This document shows, piece after piece, positions 24,037 through 33,472 of a stretch of DNA of 55,840 nucleotides. Positions within the stretch are counted from its first letter, which is position 1, and every line of letters starts with the position of its first letter. Under the pieces are notes generated by a model. The model saw only the letters and a list, made by a program, of their open reading frames with translations. It was not told where the DNA came from and ran no database searches. Made by a program: the position numbers and the translations under genes. Origin of the DNA: Mesorhizobium sp. J18 (GTDB taxonomy: Bacteria > Pseudomonadota > Alphaproteobacteria > Rhizobiales > Rhizobiaceae); assembly GCF_007829525.1 (NCBI RefSeq), contig NZ_VLJP01000007.1, positions 16,724 to 72,563 on the forward strand, given 5' to 3'.

Positions 24037-25566
24037 ATGCATACCGAAAACTCCCCGCGCAAGACTCCGAAAATCCGCAATCGGCTCATGGCCGCGGCAG
24101 CGTCCATTGCGATCGCGGGTGCGATCGGATTCGGTGCCATGACGTCGGGCACAGTCCCGGTGCTGGCCGAGGCCGTAAGGCTGGAGCGCCCGGTGCAGGC
24201 GCCAAGTTTCGCCGATATCGTAGACAAGGTTTCACCCGCCGTGGTCAGTGTGCGCGTCAAGGCGGATGTGCAGACCACATCGTCATCCGGTCCGGAAATG
24301 TTCTTTGACTTCCCCGGTTTCGAGGACCTGCCGGACGGGCATCCGCTCAAGCGCTTCTTCCGCGAGTTCCGTCAGGACAGGCGCGGTCCTCAGCCTGAGC
24401 ATCGCAACCGCAACCGCCCGCGTCCCGTGGCGCAGGGCTCCGGCTTCTTCATTTCCGAGGATGGATATCTCGTCACCAACAACCACGTCGTGGACGGCGG
24501 CGCGGAATTCACCATCGTTCTCGATGACGGGACTGAACTCGACGCCAAGCTGGTCGGCGCCGATCCGCGCACGGATCTGGCTGTGCTGAAGGTCGATGAC
24601 GACCGCAAGTTCACCTATGTCGCCTTTGCCGATGACGCCAATGTCCGCGTCGGCGACTGGGTGGTCGCCGTAGGTAATCCCTTCGGCCTCGGCGGCACGG
24701 TCACCGCGGGTATCGTCTCGGCGCGCGGTCGTGATATCGGCGCCGGCCCTTATGACGATTTCCTGCAGATCGACGCGGCGGTGAACCGGGGCAATTCCGG
24801 CGGCCCGGCCTTCAACCTGTCTGGCGAAGTGGTCGGCGTGAACACGGCGATCTTCTCGCCCTCCGGCGGCAATGTCGGCATCGCCTTCGCCATCTCGTCT
24901 TCGATCGCCAAGGATGTGGTGCAGGATCTCATCGACGACGGCACTGTGAAGCGCGGGTGGCTCGGCGTTCACATCCAGCCGGTGAACAAGGACATTGCCG
25001 AATCGCTGGGGCTCGAGGAAGACAGGGGTGCGCTGATCGCCGATGCTGAAAGCGATGGTCCGGCCGCCAAGGCAGGCATAAAGGCTGGCGATGTGGTGAT
25101 TGCGGTTGAGGGCGAGCAGGTCAAGTCACCGCGCGAACTTGCCCGCATGGTAGCCAAGTTCGAGCCGGGCAAGGATGTCGAGGTCACCGTCTGGCGCAAT
25201 GGCGATTCCGAGAAGGTCAACGTCAAGCTCGGCGAGATGCCTGCTCCGGATCAGGTGGCCGCTGCCAATCCTGACGCGTCACCCGGAAACGGCGATTCGC
25301 TGACCAATTTCGGCCTCACCGTGACAAGGGCCGAAGACGGCAACGGGCTGGTCGTGACCGATGTGGAGCCTGGCAGCGACGCCGAGCAAAACGGCATCCG
25401 GGCTGGCGACATCATCCTCAAAGTCAATTCGGAGGAGGTCAATTCGCCGTCCGATGTGACGGCGGCCGTCGAGGATGCCTCCAAGGCCGGCAGGACTGCC
25501 GTGCTTTTCCAGATCCGGCGCGATGACACCAACCGCTTCGTGGCACTTCCCGTGGCGGAAGGCTGA
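24037..25566 (+). CDS. degP: DegP/HtrA-type periplasmic serine protease (Do family)
   Basis: A 509-residue protein. Signal sequence at residues 17-46 (MAAAASIAIAGAIGFGAM...VLAEA). The trypsin-like domain has His150 (TNNHVVDGG), Asp180 (DPRTDLAVLKV) and Ser254 (NRGNSGGPAF). Two PDZ domains follow: KRGWLGVHIQPV with GIKAGDVVIAVEG, and GIRAGDIILKVNSEEV. It degrades or refolds damaged envelope proteins. It is followed by a terminator and then a two-component pair, a linkage I recall from Sinorhizobium (degP1). The 150 bp upstream contain no other gene. Confidence 0.93.
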   Translation: MHTENSPRKTPKIRNRLMAAAASIAIAGAIGFGAMTSGTVPVLAEAVRLERPVQAPSFADIVDKVSPAVVSVRVKADVQTTSSSGPEMFFDFPGFEDLPDGHPLKRFFREFRQDRRGPQPEHRNRNRPRPVAQGSGFFISEDGYLVTNNHVVDGGAEFTIVLDDGTELDAKLVGADPRTDLAVLKVDDDRKFTYVAFADDANVRVGDWVVAVGNPFGLGGTVTAGIVSARGRDIGAGPYDDFLQIDAAVNRGNSGGPAFNLSGEVVGVNTAIFSPSGGNVGIAFAISSSIAKDVVQDLIDDGTVKRGWLGVHIQPVNKDIAESLGLEEDRGALIADAESDGPAAKAGIKAGDVVIAVEGEQVKSPRELARMVAKFEPGKDVEVTVWRNGDSEKVNVKLGEMPAPDQVAAANPDASPGNGDSLTNFGLTVTRAEDGNGLVVTDVEPGSDAEQNGIRAGDIILKVNSEEVNSPSDVTAAVEDASKAGRTAVLFQIRRDDTNRFVALPVAEG

Positions 25567-25645
25567 GGCATTTCCCTGCTGCGGTCCTTCGCTTCTACAC
25601 CCCCGGATCGGCCGCGGCGGGGATTCAGGAGCCTTTAATCGGTTC

Positions 25646-25680
25646 CGGCGGCGGCGGGCTCTGTTGTCCGCCGCCGTTTT
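25646..25680 (+). terminator. intrinsic terminator after degP
   Basis: CGGCGGCGG (25646-25654) pairs with CCGCCGCCG (25668-25676) and TTTT follows. It lies 80 bp after the degP stop and separates it from the response regulator. Confidence 0.7.
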
Positions 25681-25757
25681 CACATTCCAGTTTGATCGGG
25701 AACCGAAACATGAATTCCGCGACCGCTGATATCGCTGATTTCGGGTATAAGACCTCC

Positions 25758-26450
25758 ATGAAGATTCTGGTGATCGAGGACGACCGCGAAGCGGCGGACT
25801 ATCTGAAAAAGGCTTTTGCCGAGGCGGGCCATACGGCCCATATCGCCGCCGATGGCGATTCCGGTTTCGCGCTTGCCGATGCCGGCGACTACGACGTCTA
25901 TGTGATAGACCGGATGCTGCCGAGGCGCGACGGGCTTTCCATCATCTCCGAGCTTCGCGCGCGCGGCAACGAGACGCCGGCGCTCATCCTTTCCGCCCTT
26001 GGCGAGGTGGATGACCGGGTAACCGGCCTGCGCGCCGGCGGCGACGACTACCTGACCAAGCCCTATGCCTTTTCCGAGCTGCTGGCGCGTGTCGAGGTGC
26101 TGAACCGCCGCTCGGGCTCCAAGGACGTGGAGACCATGTATCGCGTGGGCGATCTCGAACTCGACCGGTTGTCGCATTCGGTGCGGCGGGCAGGGCGGGA
26201 GATCACGCTTCAGCCGCGCGAGTTCCGCCTGCTCGAATATCTGATGCGCCATGCGGGCCAGGTGGTCACGCGCACCATGCTTTTGGAGAATGTCTGGGAC
26301 TATCACTTCGACCCGCAGACCAATGTGATCGACGTGCATGTCTCACGTCTGCGCGGCAAGATCGAAAAAGGGTTCGACAAGCCAGTGCTGCATACCATCC
26401 GCGGCGCGGGCTATATGCTGCGCGCCGATCCGGACCGGACCCAGCCATGA
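25758..26450 (+). CDS. OmpR-family response regulator
   Basis: A 230-residue regulator from the ATG at 25758 (MKILVIEDDREAADYL). Frames from 25692 or 25710 add about 20 residues outside the receiver domain and are alternatives. Phosphoacceptor Asp51 (YVIDRMLPRRDG), conserved lysine in DYLTKPYAFSE. The C-terminal winged helix contains LQPREFRLLEYLM and TNVIDVHVSRLRGKI. Its gene is followed 43 bp later by a histidine kinase, its likely partner. The regulon is unknown; linkage with degP suggests envelope stress. Confidence 0.88.
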   Translation: MKILVIEDDREAADYLKKAFAEAGHTAHIAADGDSGFALADAGDYDVYVIDRMLPRRDGLSIISELRARGNETPALILSALGEVDDRVTGLRAGGDDYLTKPYAFSELLARVEVLNRRSGSKDVETMYRVGDLELDRLSHSVRRAGREITLQPREFRLLEYLMRHAGQVVTRTMLLENVWDYHFDPQTNVIDVHVSRLRGKIEKGFDKPVLHTIRGAGYMLRADPDRTQP

Positions 26451-26493
26451 GCGGAACGGTGCCCGACAAGGCAGGCGGAAGGTCGGCCACCTG

Positions 26494-27906
26494 ATGCCCG
26501 CGCTGCCGGCAGTGATGAAGACCACCGCGGCGCGGCTTTCCGCGCTTTACCTTGTTCTTTTCATCATTTGCGCCACCTTTCTCGTCTTCTATATGACCTC
26601 GCTGTCGGTGCGCATGCTCCTCGACCAGACGCGCGACACGATCCAGGAAGAGGTTCTGGATCTCGGACGCGCCTATCAGCGCGGCGGCCTTTCACGCCTG
26701 GTGAGGGTGATCGAATTGCGTGCGCGCCAGCCCGGTGCCAACCTCTATCTGATCGCCGATCCCAATGGCCGCGTGCTTTCCGGCAACGTAGAAAGCCTGC
26801 AGCCGAGCGTTCTGGACAATGTGGGCTGGATCGAGCGGCCCTTTGCCTATCGCCGCTACGGAGAAGCGGAATCCTCCGGCGGCAGCCCGCTGACCGGCCA
26901 TAGCGCGACGGCGCTCGTTTTCCGACTGCCCAATCAGATGATCGTGCTGGTGGGGCGGGACATCGGCGAGGTGGAGCGTTTCCGCGACGTGGTGCGCCGC
27001 GCGCTGGTCGTCGCCTTCGGCATCATGGGCCTCGGCGCGCTGCTCATCTGGTATTTCGTCGGGCGCCGCGCGCTGAAGCGCATCGACAAGGTGTCGGAGG
27101 CGAGCCGCCGCATCATGGGCGGCGACCTGACCGGCCGGCTGCCCATGTCGGGCGCCGGGGACGAGTTCGACCGGCTGTCGGAAAACCTGAACAAGATGCT
27201 GGACCGGATCACGGCCCTGAACGAAGGGCTGCGGCACGTCTCCGACAACATCGCCCATGACCTGAAGACGCCACTCACCCGGCTGCGCAACCGTGCCGAG
27301 GCGGCGCTTGCCGGCAAGCCGCGTACGGCGGAATATCGCGCTGCGCTGGAGCGCACCATCGCCGAATCCGACCAGCTCATCCGCACCTTCAACGCCATAC
27401 TGATGATCTCCCGCCTGGAGGCAGGCTATTCGGCCGAGGCGACCACCCGCGTCGATCTCAAGGCGATCGTCGATGACGTGGTGGAGCTTTACGAACCGGC
27501 GGCCGAGGAAGTCGGCGTCAAGCTGGAGGCGCATGTGGAGAAAGCAGTCGAGATCGACGGCAACCGCGAACTCATCGGCCAGGCACTGTCGAACATCGTC
27601 GACAACGGCATAAAATATTCCGCCGGCATGTCCGAGACGCCGCTGGTCTCCGTGAGCCTCAAGGTCGAGGGCGGCGAGGCATGGCTGACGGTGACCGATA
27701 ACGGCCCCGGCATCCCGCCCGAGGAGCAGGGCAGGGTGACGGAACGCTTCGTGCGCCTGGAGACGAGCCGGACCCAGCCCGGCTCCGGTCTGGGCTTGAG
27801 CCTCGCCAAGGCGGTTCTCAGCTATCATGGCGGCCGGCTGGAGATTGCGGGGCGCAAGCCCGGCCTTTCGGTTGCGATGATCTTTCCCATGGGCAAGGGT
27901 GGCTGA
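26494..27906 (+). CDS. sensor histidine kinase (HAMP/HisKA/HATPase)
   Basis: A 470-residue kinase from ATG 26494; the frame is open further upstream but that part is antisense-like and overlaps the regulator gene. Two membrane segments at about 16-36 and 170-190 enclose a periplasmic loop of some 130 residues. HAMP follows (RRIMGGDLTGRLP). Phosphorylated His255 is in NIAHDLKTPLTRL. The ATPase domain has LSNIVDNGIKYS, DNGPGIPPEEQ and GSGLGLSLAKAV. It pairs with the upstream OmpR-type regulator. The stop overlaps the glnE start by 1 bp. Confidence 0.88.
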   Translation: MPALPAVMKTTAARLSALYLVLFIICATFLVFYMTSLSVRMLLDQTRDTIQEEVLDLGRAYQRGGLSRLVRVIELRARQPGANLYLIADPNGRVLSGNVESLQPSVLDNVGWIERPFAYRRYGEAESSGGSPLTGHSATALVFRLPNQMIVLVGRDIGEVERFRDVVRRALVVAFGIMGLGALLIWYFVGRRALKRIDKVSEASRRIMGGDLTGRLPMSGAGDEFDRLSENLNKMLDRITALNEGLRHVSDNIAHDLKTPLTRLRNRAEAALAGKPRTAEYRAALERTIAESDQLIRTFNAILMISRLEAGYSAEATTRVDLKAIVDDVVELYEPAAEEVGVKLEAHVEKAVEIDGNRELIGQALSNIVDNGIKYSAGMSETPLVSVSLKVEGGEAWLTVTDNGPGIPPEEQGRVTERFVRLETSRTQPGSGLGLSLAKAVLSYHGGRLEIAGRKPGLSVAMIFPMGKGG

Positions 27907-30869
27907 TGGCAAGCGACAGGGAAACCGCCGGGGACGGCTCGCTCTGGTTCGGCAGGCCCGCGCGTCCGCTTCGCCCCATTCAGGAGGAGGCGGCGCGGGA
28001 GGAACTGGAGGAGATCGCCGAGAGCGCAGCGGAGGCAGACCTTCCGCGGGTGGCGAAGCTGCTGCGCAGCCAAGACCCACTCGCCGGTTTTCTCGGTGCC
28101 GTCTTCGATCTTTCGACTTTCATGCGGGACCATGCCCGGCGCAATCCGGCCACCCTCGACCGCCTTTTCGACGAACGGCTGGAAGCCCGGCTGGCGACAA
28201 TGATTGCCGAGATCGATGCCTGCGCCTTTGCGGAGAGCATTTCCGAAACGGCCGTCATGCGCTCGTTGCGGGAATTGAAGGCAGAGGCGCATTTCCTGAT
28301 TGCGCTCGGCAGCCTTGCCGGCGAAGCCGACGCTGCCGCTACGGTCCGCCGCCTCAGCCTGCTGGCGGAGGCTTGCGTGCGCGGGGCGGTCAATTTCCTG
28401 CTGCGCGATGCCCATGCGGCAGGAAAGCTGAGGCTTCCCGATCCCGACAAGCCCGATGTCGGATCTGGCTGGATCCTCCTTGCCATGGGCAAGCTGGGTG
28501 CGCATGAGCTGAATTTCTCGTCCGACATCGACCTGATCGCACTTTTCAACCCTGACGCGCCCGCCATTCTCGACCGCTACGAGGCAAGCGAACTTTTCGT
28601 GCGCCTGACGCGACGGCTCATCCGCATCCTGCAGGACCGCACGGAGAACGGCTATGTCTTCCGCACCGACCTGCGGCTTCGGCCCGATCCGGGTTCGACG
28701 CCGCTCGCGATCCCCGTCGAGGCGGCGCTGAACTACTACGAAAGCCGCGGCCAGAATTGGGAACGCGCGGCCATGATCAAGGCGCGTCCGATTGCGGGCG
28801 ACATGGAGGAGGGCAGGGCCTTCCTGAAGGAACTGCAGCCCTATGTCTGGCGCAAATATCTGGACTATGCGGCGATCGCCGATGTGCATTCCATCAAGCG
28901 CCAGATCCATGCCCATAAGGGCCATGGCGAGATCGCGGTCAAAGGGCACAACGTCAAGCTCGGGCGCGGCGGTATACGCGAGATCGAATTCTTCGTGCAG
29001 ACCCAGCAACTGATTGCCGGCGGGCGTTTCCCTGAACTACGCGGTCGCGAAACGGTTGCAATGCTGGAGGAACTGGCCACAAGAGGCTGGATCACCGAGG
29101 AAGCGCGTGACGCGCTGGTGACGCAATACTGGTTCCTGCGCGATGTCGAACATGCGCTGCAGATGGTGGCCGACGAGCAGACGCATTTGCTGCCAGAGGA
29201 CGATGAGGGGTTGGAGCGCATAGCCCATATGCTCGGCTTCGAAAGCGCGGAAGCCTTTTCGGAACGCTTTCGCCAGTCGCTCCATCTCGTCGAGAACCAT
29301 TATGCGGCCCTGTTCGAGACAGCACCCGAGCTTTCGCGCGGCGTCGGCAACCTCGTCTTCACCGGCGACGTGGACGATCCGGATACGCTGCAGACATTGA
29401 GCGAGCTTGGCTTCTCCCGCCCGAGCGACATATGCCGGGTGATCCGCGGCTGGCATTTCGGCCGTTACCGGGTGACGCGGTCGGCCGAGGCACGCGAGCG
29501 GCTGACGGAGCTGACGCCGGCGCTTCTGGAGGCCTTCGGCCAGACGCGGCGGGCCGACGAGGCGATACTGCGCTTCGATGAATTTCTCGCAGGGCTGCCG
29601 GCCGGCATTCAGCTTTTCTCGCTCCTGCAATCCAAGCCGCGGCTGCTTGATCTTCTGGCGACGATCATGGGGGCAGCGCCGAGGCTGGCCGCCATCATCA
29701 CGCGCCAGCCGCATGTCTTCGACGGTCTTCTTGATCCTGCTCTGCTATCGGAACTGCCCGACAGGAGCTATCTTGCCGGCCGTTTGAAAACCTTTCTGGG
29801 CGGTGCGCTCAATTACGAGGAAACGCTGGACCGGCTGCGCATCTTCGCGTCCGAGCAGAAGTTCCTGATCGGCATGCGGCTGATGGCCGGCTCCATCGAC
29901 TCCGACCGTGCCGGCAAGGCCTTTTCCGATCTTGCGGACCTGACGATCGGCGCGGCATTCGAGGCGGTGGAAAAGGAATTCGCTCTCCGTCATGGCAAGG
30001 TGCCCGGCGGGCGCACCGCCATTCTCGGCATGGGCAAGCTCGGCAGCCGTGAACTTACGGCCGGCTCCGATGTCGATCTGATCCTGCTTTATGATCACGA
30101 TCCGCAGGCCGAGGAGTCGGATGGCGAAAAGCCGCTCGCACCATCGCACTACTACGCGCGGCTGACGCAGCGGCTGATCGCGGCCGTCTCCGCGCCAACG
30201 GCTGAGGGCGTGCTCTACGAGCTCGACTTGCGTCTGCGTCCTTCCGGCAACAAGGGTCCGGTGGCCACGCATATCGAGGCCTTTCGCAAATATCAGCGCG
30301 CCGATGCCTGGACCTGGGAGCATATGGCACTGACGCGCGCCCGTGCGGTCGCCGGCGAGGAAAGCTTCCGTCGCGAAGTGGAGGACGAGGTGCGCGCCGT
30401 GCTCTCGCTGCCGCGCGATCCGCGCAAGCTGGCGAAGGACGCGGTCGAGATGCGCCAGCTTCTGGAAAAGGAGAAGCCGCCGCGCGACATATGGGATCTG
30501 AAGCTGATACCCGGCGGGCTGATCGATCTCGAATTCATTGCGCAGGTGGCGGTGCTTTCGGGCAAGGTGGAAGGGGAGATCGGCTTTGCCTCCACCGGCG
30601 AGGTATTGTTGCGATTGGCACCCGAGTTCGCCGATGCGCAGGTGCGGCAGGAACTCCACGACGCCCACCGGCTCTATTTTGCGCTTACGCAGATCATCCG
30701 GCTCTGCCTGACTGGACCGTTCGAGCCGGACGACGTGCCGCCGGGGCTCGCGGATCTGCTTCTGCGCAGCACGGACCTGCCCGGCATGAGCGTTCTGGAG
30801 GCGCATATCGAGGAAACGTCGCAGCGGGTCAGGCAGCATTTCGACAGGCTGCTTCGCGGCGGTCGATGA
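27906..30869 (+). CDS. glnE: bifunctional glutamine synthetase adenylyltransferase/deadenylyltransferase GlnE
   Basis: A 987-residue enzyme with two nucleotidyltransferase domains. The N-terminal domain carries MGKLGAHELNFSSDIDLI (deadenylylation side) and the C-terminal one carries GMGKLGSRELTAGSDVDLIL (adenylylation side), each with the paired aspartates. Conserved linkers such as GRGGIREIEFFVQTQQL and LIPGGLIDLEFIAQ are present. GlnE modifies glutamine synthetase in answer to PII and glutamine. Its start shares one base with the kinase stop, an unusual but recurrent linkage in rhizobia. Normal length and intact. Confidence 0.96.
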   Translation: MASDRETAGDGSLWFGRPARPLRPIQEEAAREELEEIAESAAEADLPRVAKLLRSQDPLAGFLGAVFDLSTFMRDHARRNPATLDRLFDERLEARLATMIAEIDACAFAESISETAVMRSLRELKAEAHFLIALGSLAGEADAAATVRRLSLLAEACVRGAVNFLLRDAHAAGKLRLPDPDKPDVGSGWILLAMGKLGAHELNFSSDIDLIALFNPDAPAILDRYEASELFVRLTRRLIRILQDRTENGYVFRTDLRLRPDPGSTPLAIPVEAALNYYESRGQNWERAAMIKARPIAGDMEEGRAFLKELQPYVWRKYLDYAAIADVHSIKRQIHAHKGHGEIAVKGHNVKLGRGGIREIEFFVQTQQLIAGGRFPELRGRETVAMLEELATRGWITEEARDALVTQYWFLRDVEHALQMVADEQTHLLPEDDEGLERIAHMLGFESAEAFSERFRQSLHLVENHYAALFETAPELSRGVGNLVFTGDVDDPDTLQTLSELGFSRPSDICRVIRGWHFGRYRVTRSAEARERLTELTPALLEAFGQTRRADEAILRFDEFLAGLPAGIQLFSLLQSKPRLLDLLATIMGAAPRLAAIITRQPHVFDGLLDPALLSELPDRSYLAGRLKTFLGGALNYEETLDRLRIFASEQKFLIGMRLMAGSIDSDRAGKAFSDLADLTIGAAFEAVEKEFALRHGKVPGGRTAILGMGKLGSRELTAGSDVDLILLYDHDPQAEESDGEKPLAPSHYYARLTQRLIAAVSAPTAEGVLYELDLRLRPSGNKGPVATHIEAFRKYQRADAWTWEHMALTRARAVAGEESFRREVEDEVRAVLSLPRDPRKLAKDAVEMRQLLEKEKPPRDIWDLKLIPGGLIDLEFIAQVAVLSGKVEGEIGFASTGEVLLRLAPEFADAQVRQELHDAHRLYFALTQIIRLCLTGPFEPDDVPPGLADLLLRSTDLPGMSVLEAHIEETSQRVRQHFDRLLRGGR

Positions 30870-30908
30870 CCCTTCACTTCGATGCCTATGGCGCCACGCT
30901 TCATGAAT

Positions 30909-30957
30909 CGTCGAGACCTGGATTCCTGTGACAAGCACAGGAATCCAGGTCTCGACG
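30909..30957. repeat. 22-bp perfect inverted repeat between convergent genes
   Basis: The arms 30909-30930 (starting CGTCGAGACCTGGATTCC) and 30936-30957 are exact inverse complements around ACAAG. The arm's first bases match repeat copies at 19631 and 47296. It lies between glnE and the convergent pleC-like gene and could terminate both transcripts. Otherwise the 157-bp gap is empty. Confidence 0.75.
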
Positions 30958-31026
30958 GCAAATGCCGTGCGAGGCTTTTTGTTTTCTCCTAATCCCGGAA
31001 ATACCGGTGAAGAATGGAGCCGCATT

Positions 31027-33354
31027 TCAGGCGGCGGTCCTCTTCATGTCCCCGGCCGGAATGCGGACGGAGACGATCGTGCCGACGCCTTCGGTAGAGC
31101 GGATCTTGAGTGCGCCGCCATGCAGTTCGGCGAGCGAGCGTGAGATCGCCAGGCCGAGGCCGGAGCCTGTATGGTTCTTCGAGAACTGGTTCTGAACCTG
31201 CTCGAAAGGGCGGCCGAGCTTCTTGAGGGCATCACGCGGTATGCCGCAGCCTGAGTCCTCGATCGTCAGCGTGACGGTCTCCGCGACCTTGCGCGCCCGC
31301 ACCGTGATCTTTCCGCCCTGGCCTGTGAACTTCACGGCATTCGACAGAAGGTTGATGATGATCTGCTTGATGGCGCGACGATCGGCGAAAAGCGTCATCT
31401 CGTCGGAAATCTCGGTCTTGACCTCGATCTCCTTGTCGGCTGCCTGCAGCGCGACGACGCGCATCGTCTCGTGGATGAGCGGGGACAGGTCTATGGGCTC
31501 GCGTTCGATGGAGAACTGACCGGCCTCGATCTTCGACATGTCGAGTATGTCATTGATGACGCCCAGCAGATATTTGCCGCTGGAGAAGATGTCGCGCGCA
31601 TATTCCTTGTAGCGATCGGAACCCAGAGGACCGAACAGGCCGGAGTCCATGAGCTCCGAGAAACCGATGATGGCGTTGAGCGGCGTGCGCAGTTCATGCG
31701 ACATATTGGCGAGAAATTCCGACTTCGCCCTGCTCGCCGCCTCGGCGCGCTCCGTCTCGCGCATATATTTGCGGTTCATCTCGACCAGCTCGCGCGCCCG
31801 TTCCTGCTCGGAGCGGCGGGCGAGGCTCAGGTCATGGATGGTTGCCATCAGACGGCGCTCGCTGTCGACCAGCTTTTCCTGATGCTGCTTCATCTGCGTG
31901 ATGTCGGTGCCGACGGAGACGGTGCCGCCGTCACGGGTCTTCAGTTCGGTGACCTGCAGCCAGCGGCCGTCGGCGAGCTGGCGCTCATAAGTAGCGCCGG
32001 CCCGCGGCCCGTTGGTATTGGCGATGCGGCGCTCCGTCACGAAGGGTTTCATGCGCGCTTCAAGATCGCGGCGATGCATGCCCGGCACTACTTCGCGGAA
32101 GTCGAGACCCGTATTGCGCACATAGTTGCTGTTGCACATGATCAGCCGCTCCTGCGCATCCCACAGGACGAAGCTTTCATTGATGCTCTCGATGGCCGTG
32201 CGCAGGCGCAGGTCCGCCGTCTCCGAGCGTTGGGCAAGCGTGAGCTGCTCCGTGACATCGACGGCGATGCCGATCAGGTGAATTTCGGAAGCGTCCGGAT
32301 CGACGACCTGGGCGCGGGCGCGCACCCAGACCCAATGGCCGGCGGCATGGCGCATGCGGAACATCTGGTCGATGTGGTCGATTTCGCGCGAGACGATGCG
32401 ATTGGCGAGCTCGAAAAGGTCAGCGTCATCGGGATGGATGATGGACGCGATCTCGCCGAAGGAGAGCATCGAATCGACGGTCTCGTAGCCCAGCATCTCG
32501 TACATGGAACGCGACCAGTACATCTTGCCCCGCACCATGTCCCAGTCCCACAGCCCGCATTTGCCGCGCGCCAGCGCGAGGTCTATGCGCTGATGCGCCT
32601 CGAGATAGATGCGGTCCGCCGCCTGCGCGCGCGCGGCCTGGCTGAAATAGGCATAGAGGATGCAGATCAGCACGCCGGCCGTCAGGACAAAAAGGGTGAC
32701 GTTGAGCGAGACGGATTTGCGCCACTCCGCGAACATGGCGTCGCGCGACATGAGCGAGGCGCTCGCGCCTTTGCCATCGGCCAGATCGACCGCCGCGAAC
32801 CAGGGCTCGCCGTCGATCACCACTTCCATCACGCCGGCCCGCTCACCGAACATGAAAAGCGGCTGCCCGCCGGCGATCATTCCGTCCAGGGCGCGGCCGA
32901 CCAGATCGCGCCCGCTCGGAGAGGCGGCCAGAACGCGGAAATCAGGGTCGGTGATGAGAAAGATGGCGTCATTGCGCAAGCCGGCGCGTCGGATCGTCTT
33001 CTCGACAGCCAGCGCTGCCGTTTCGGCATCGAGCCGGCTTGCCGTGGAAGAAAGATCGATGGAGCCGGCGAGTTCGCTCGCGGCAAGCGCGAGCACCGTC
33101 CTGGAGCTCTGTTCGATATCCTCGCGCACCGTCATCAGCGACAGGAAACGCGCCGCCGCGATCACGATGAGAAAGATGATGATCAGAACCGGGATCGAGC
33201 GGCGCAGCAGCGGCTCCACCGCAAGAAGCCGCTCATAGGACGGCGCGGCAATGATCTTCGCGTTACCCGCGAGACCCATCCGCGATTTGCGGCGGCTCCA
33301 CCCTCGGGCAAATATCGCCCATCCGGGCGCGTGCCACGCGTCCGCCTTCGCCAT
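31027..33354 (-). CDS. pleC: PleC-like PAS-domain sensor histidine kinase
   Basis: A 775-residue kinase with two membrane spans (about residues 50-73 and 216-238) around a periplasmic loop of some 140 residues. Two PAS-like regions follow (GKCGLWDWDMVRGKMYWS and SFVLWDAQERLIMCNSNY). His553 is in FLANMSHELRTPLNAIIGFS, the form of the PleC/DivJ/PdhS family, and the ATPase domain contains NLLSNAVKFT, DSGCGIP and GSGLGLAI. PleC controls DivK/CtrA cell-cycle signalling. The gene symbol rests on domain type and on its place between glnE and pepN, as I remember in rhizobia. Met26 (33279) is an alternative start. Confidence 0.7.
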   Translation of the reverse strand: MAKADAWHAPGWAIFARGWSRRKSRMGLAGNAKIIAAPSYERLLAVEPLLRRSIPVLIIIFLIVIAAARFLSLMTVREDIEQSSRTVLALAASELAGSIDLSSTASRLDAETAALAVEKTIRRAGLRNDAIFLITDPDFRVLAASPSGRDLVGRALDGMIAGGQPLFMFGERAGVMEVVIDGEPWFAAVDLADGKGASASLMSRDAMFAEWRKSVSLNVTLFVLTAGVLICILYAYFSQAARAQAADRIYLEAHQRIDLALARGKCGLWDWDMVRGKMYWSRSMYEMLGYETVDSMLSFGEIASIIHPDDADLFELANRIVSREIDHIDQMFRMRHAAGHWVWVRARAQVVDPDASEIHLIGIAVDVTEQLTLAQRSETADLRLRTAIESINESFVLWDAQERLIMCNSNYVRNTGLDFREVVPGMHRRDLEARMKPFVTERRIANTNGPRAGATYERQLADGRWLQVTELKTRDGGTVSVGTDITQMKQHQEKLVDSERRLMATIHDLSLARRSEQERARELVEMNRKYMRETERAEAASRAKSEFLANMSHELRTPLNAIIGFSELMDSGLFGPLGSDRYKEYARDIFSSGKYLLGVINDILDMSKIEAGQFSIEREPIDLSPLIHETMRVVALQAADKEIEVKTEISDEMTLFADRRAIKQIIINLLSNAVKFTGQGGKITVRARKVAETVTLTIEDSGCGIPRDALKKLGRPFEQVQNQFSKNHTGSGLGLAISRSLAELHGGALKIRSTEGVGTIVSVRIPAGDMKRTAA

Positions 33355-33472
33355 TCAATGGCTCCCCTGAAAATCCCTCGTATGCGTGATCCGGCAAAGC
33401 CGCACTCCCGAATCACCCATAAAGAATCAAAGGTGATTCGCCTTGTCCAGAGGGGAGTTAAGAAAAAGCGAA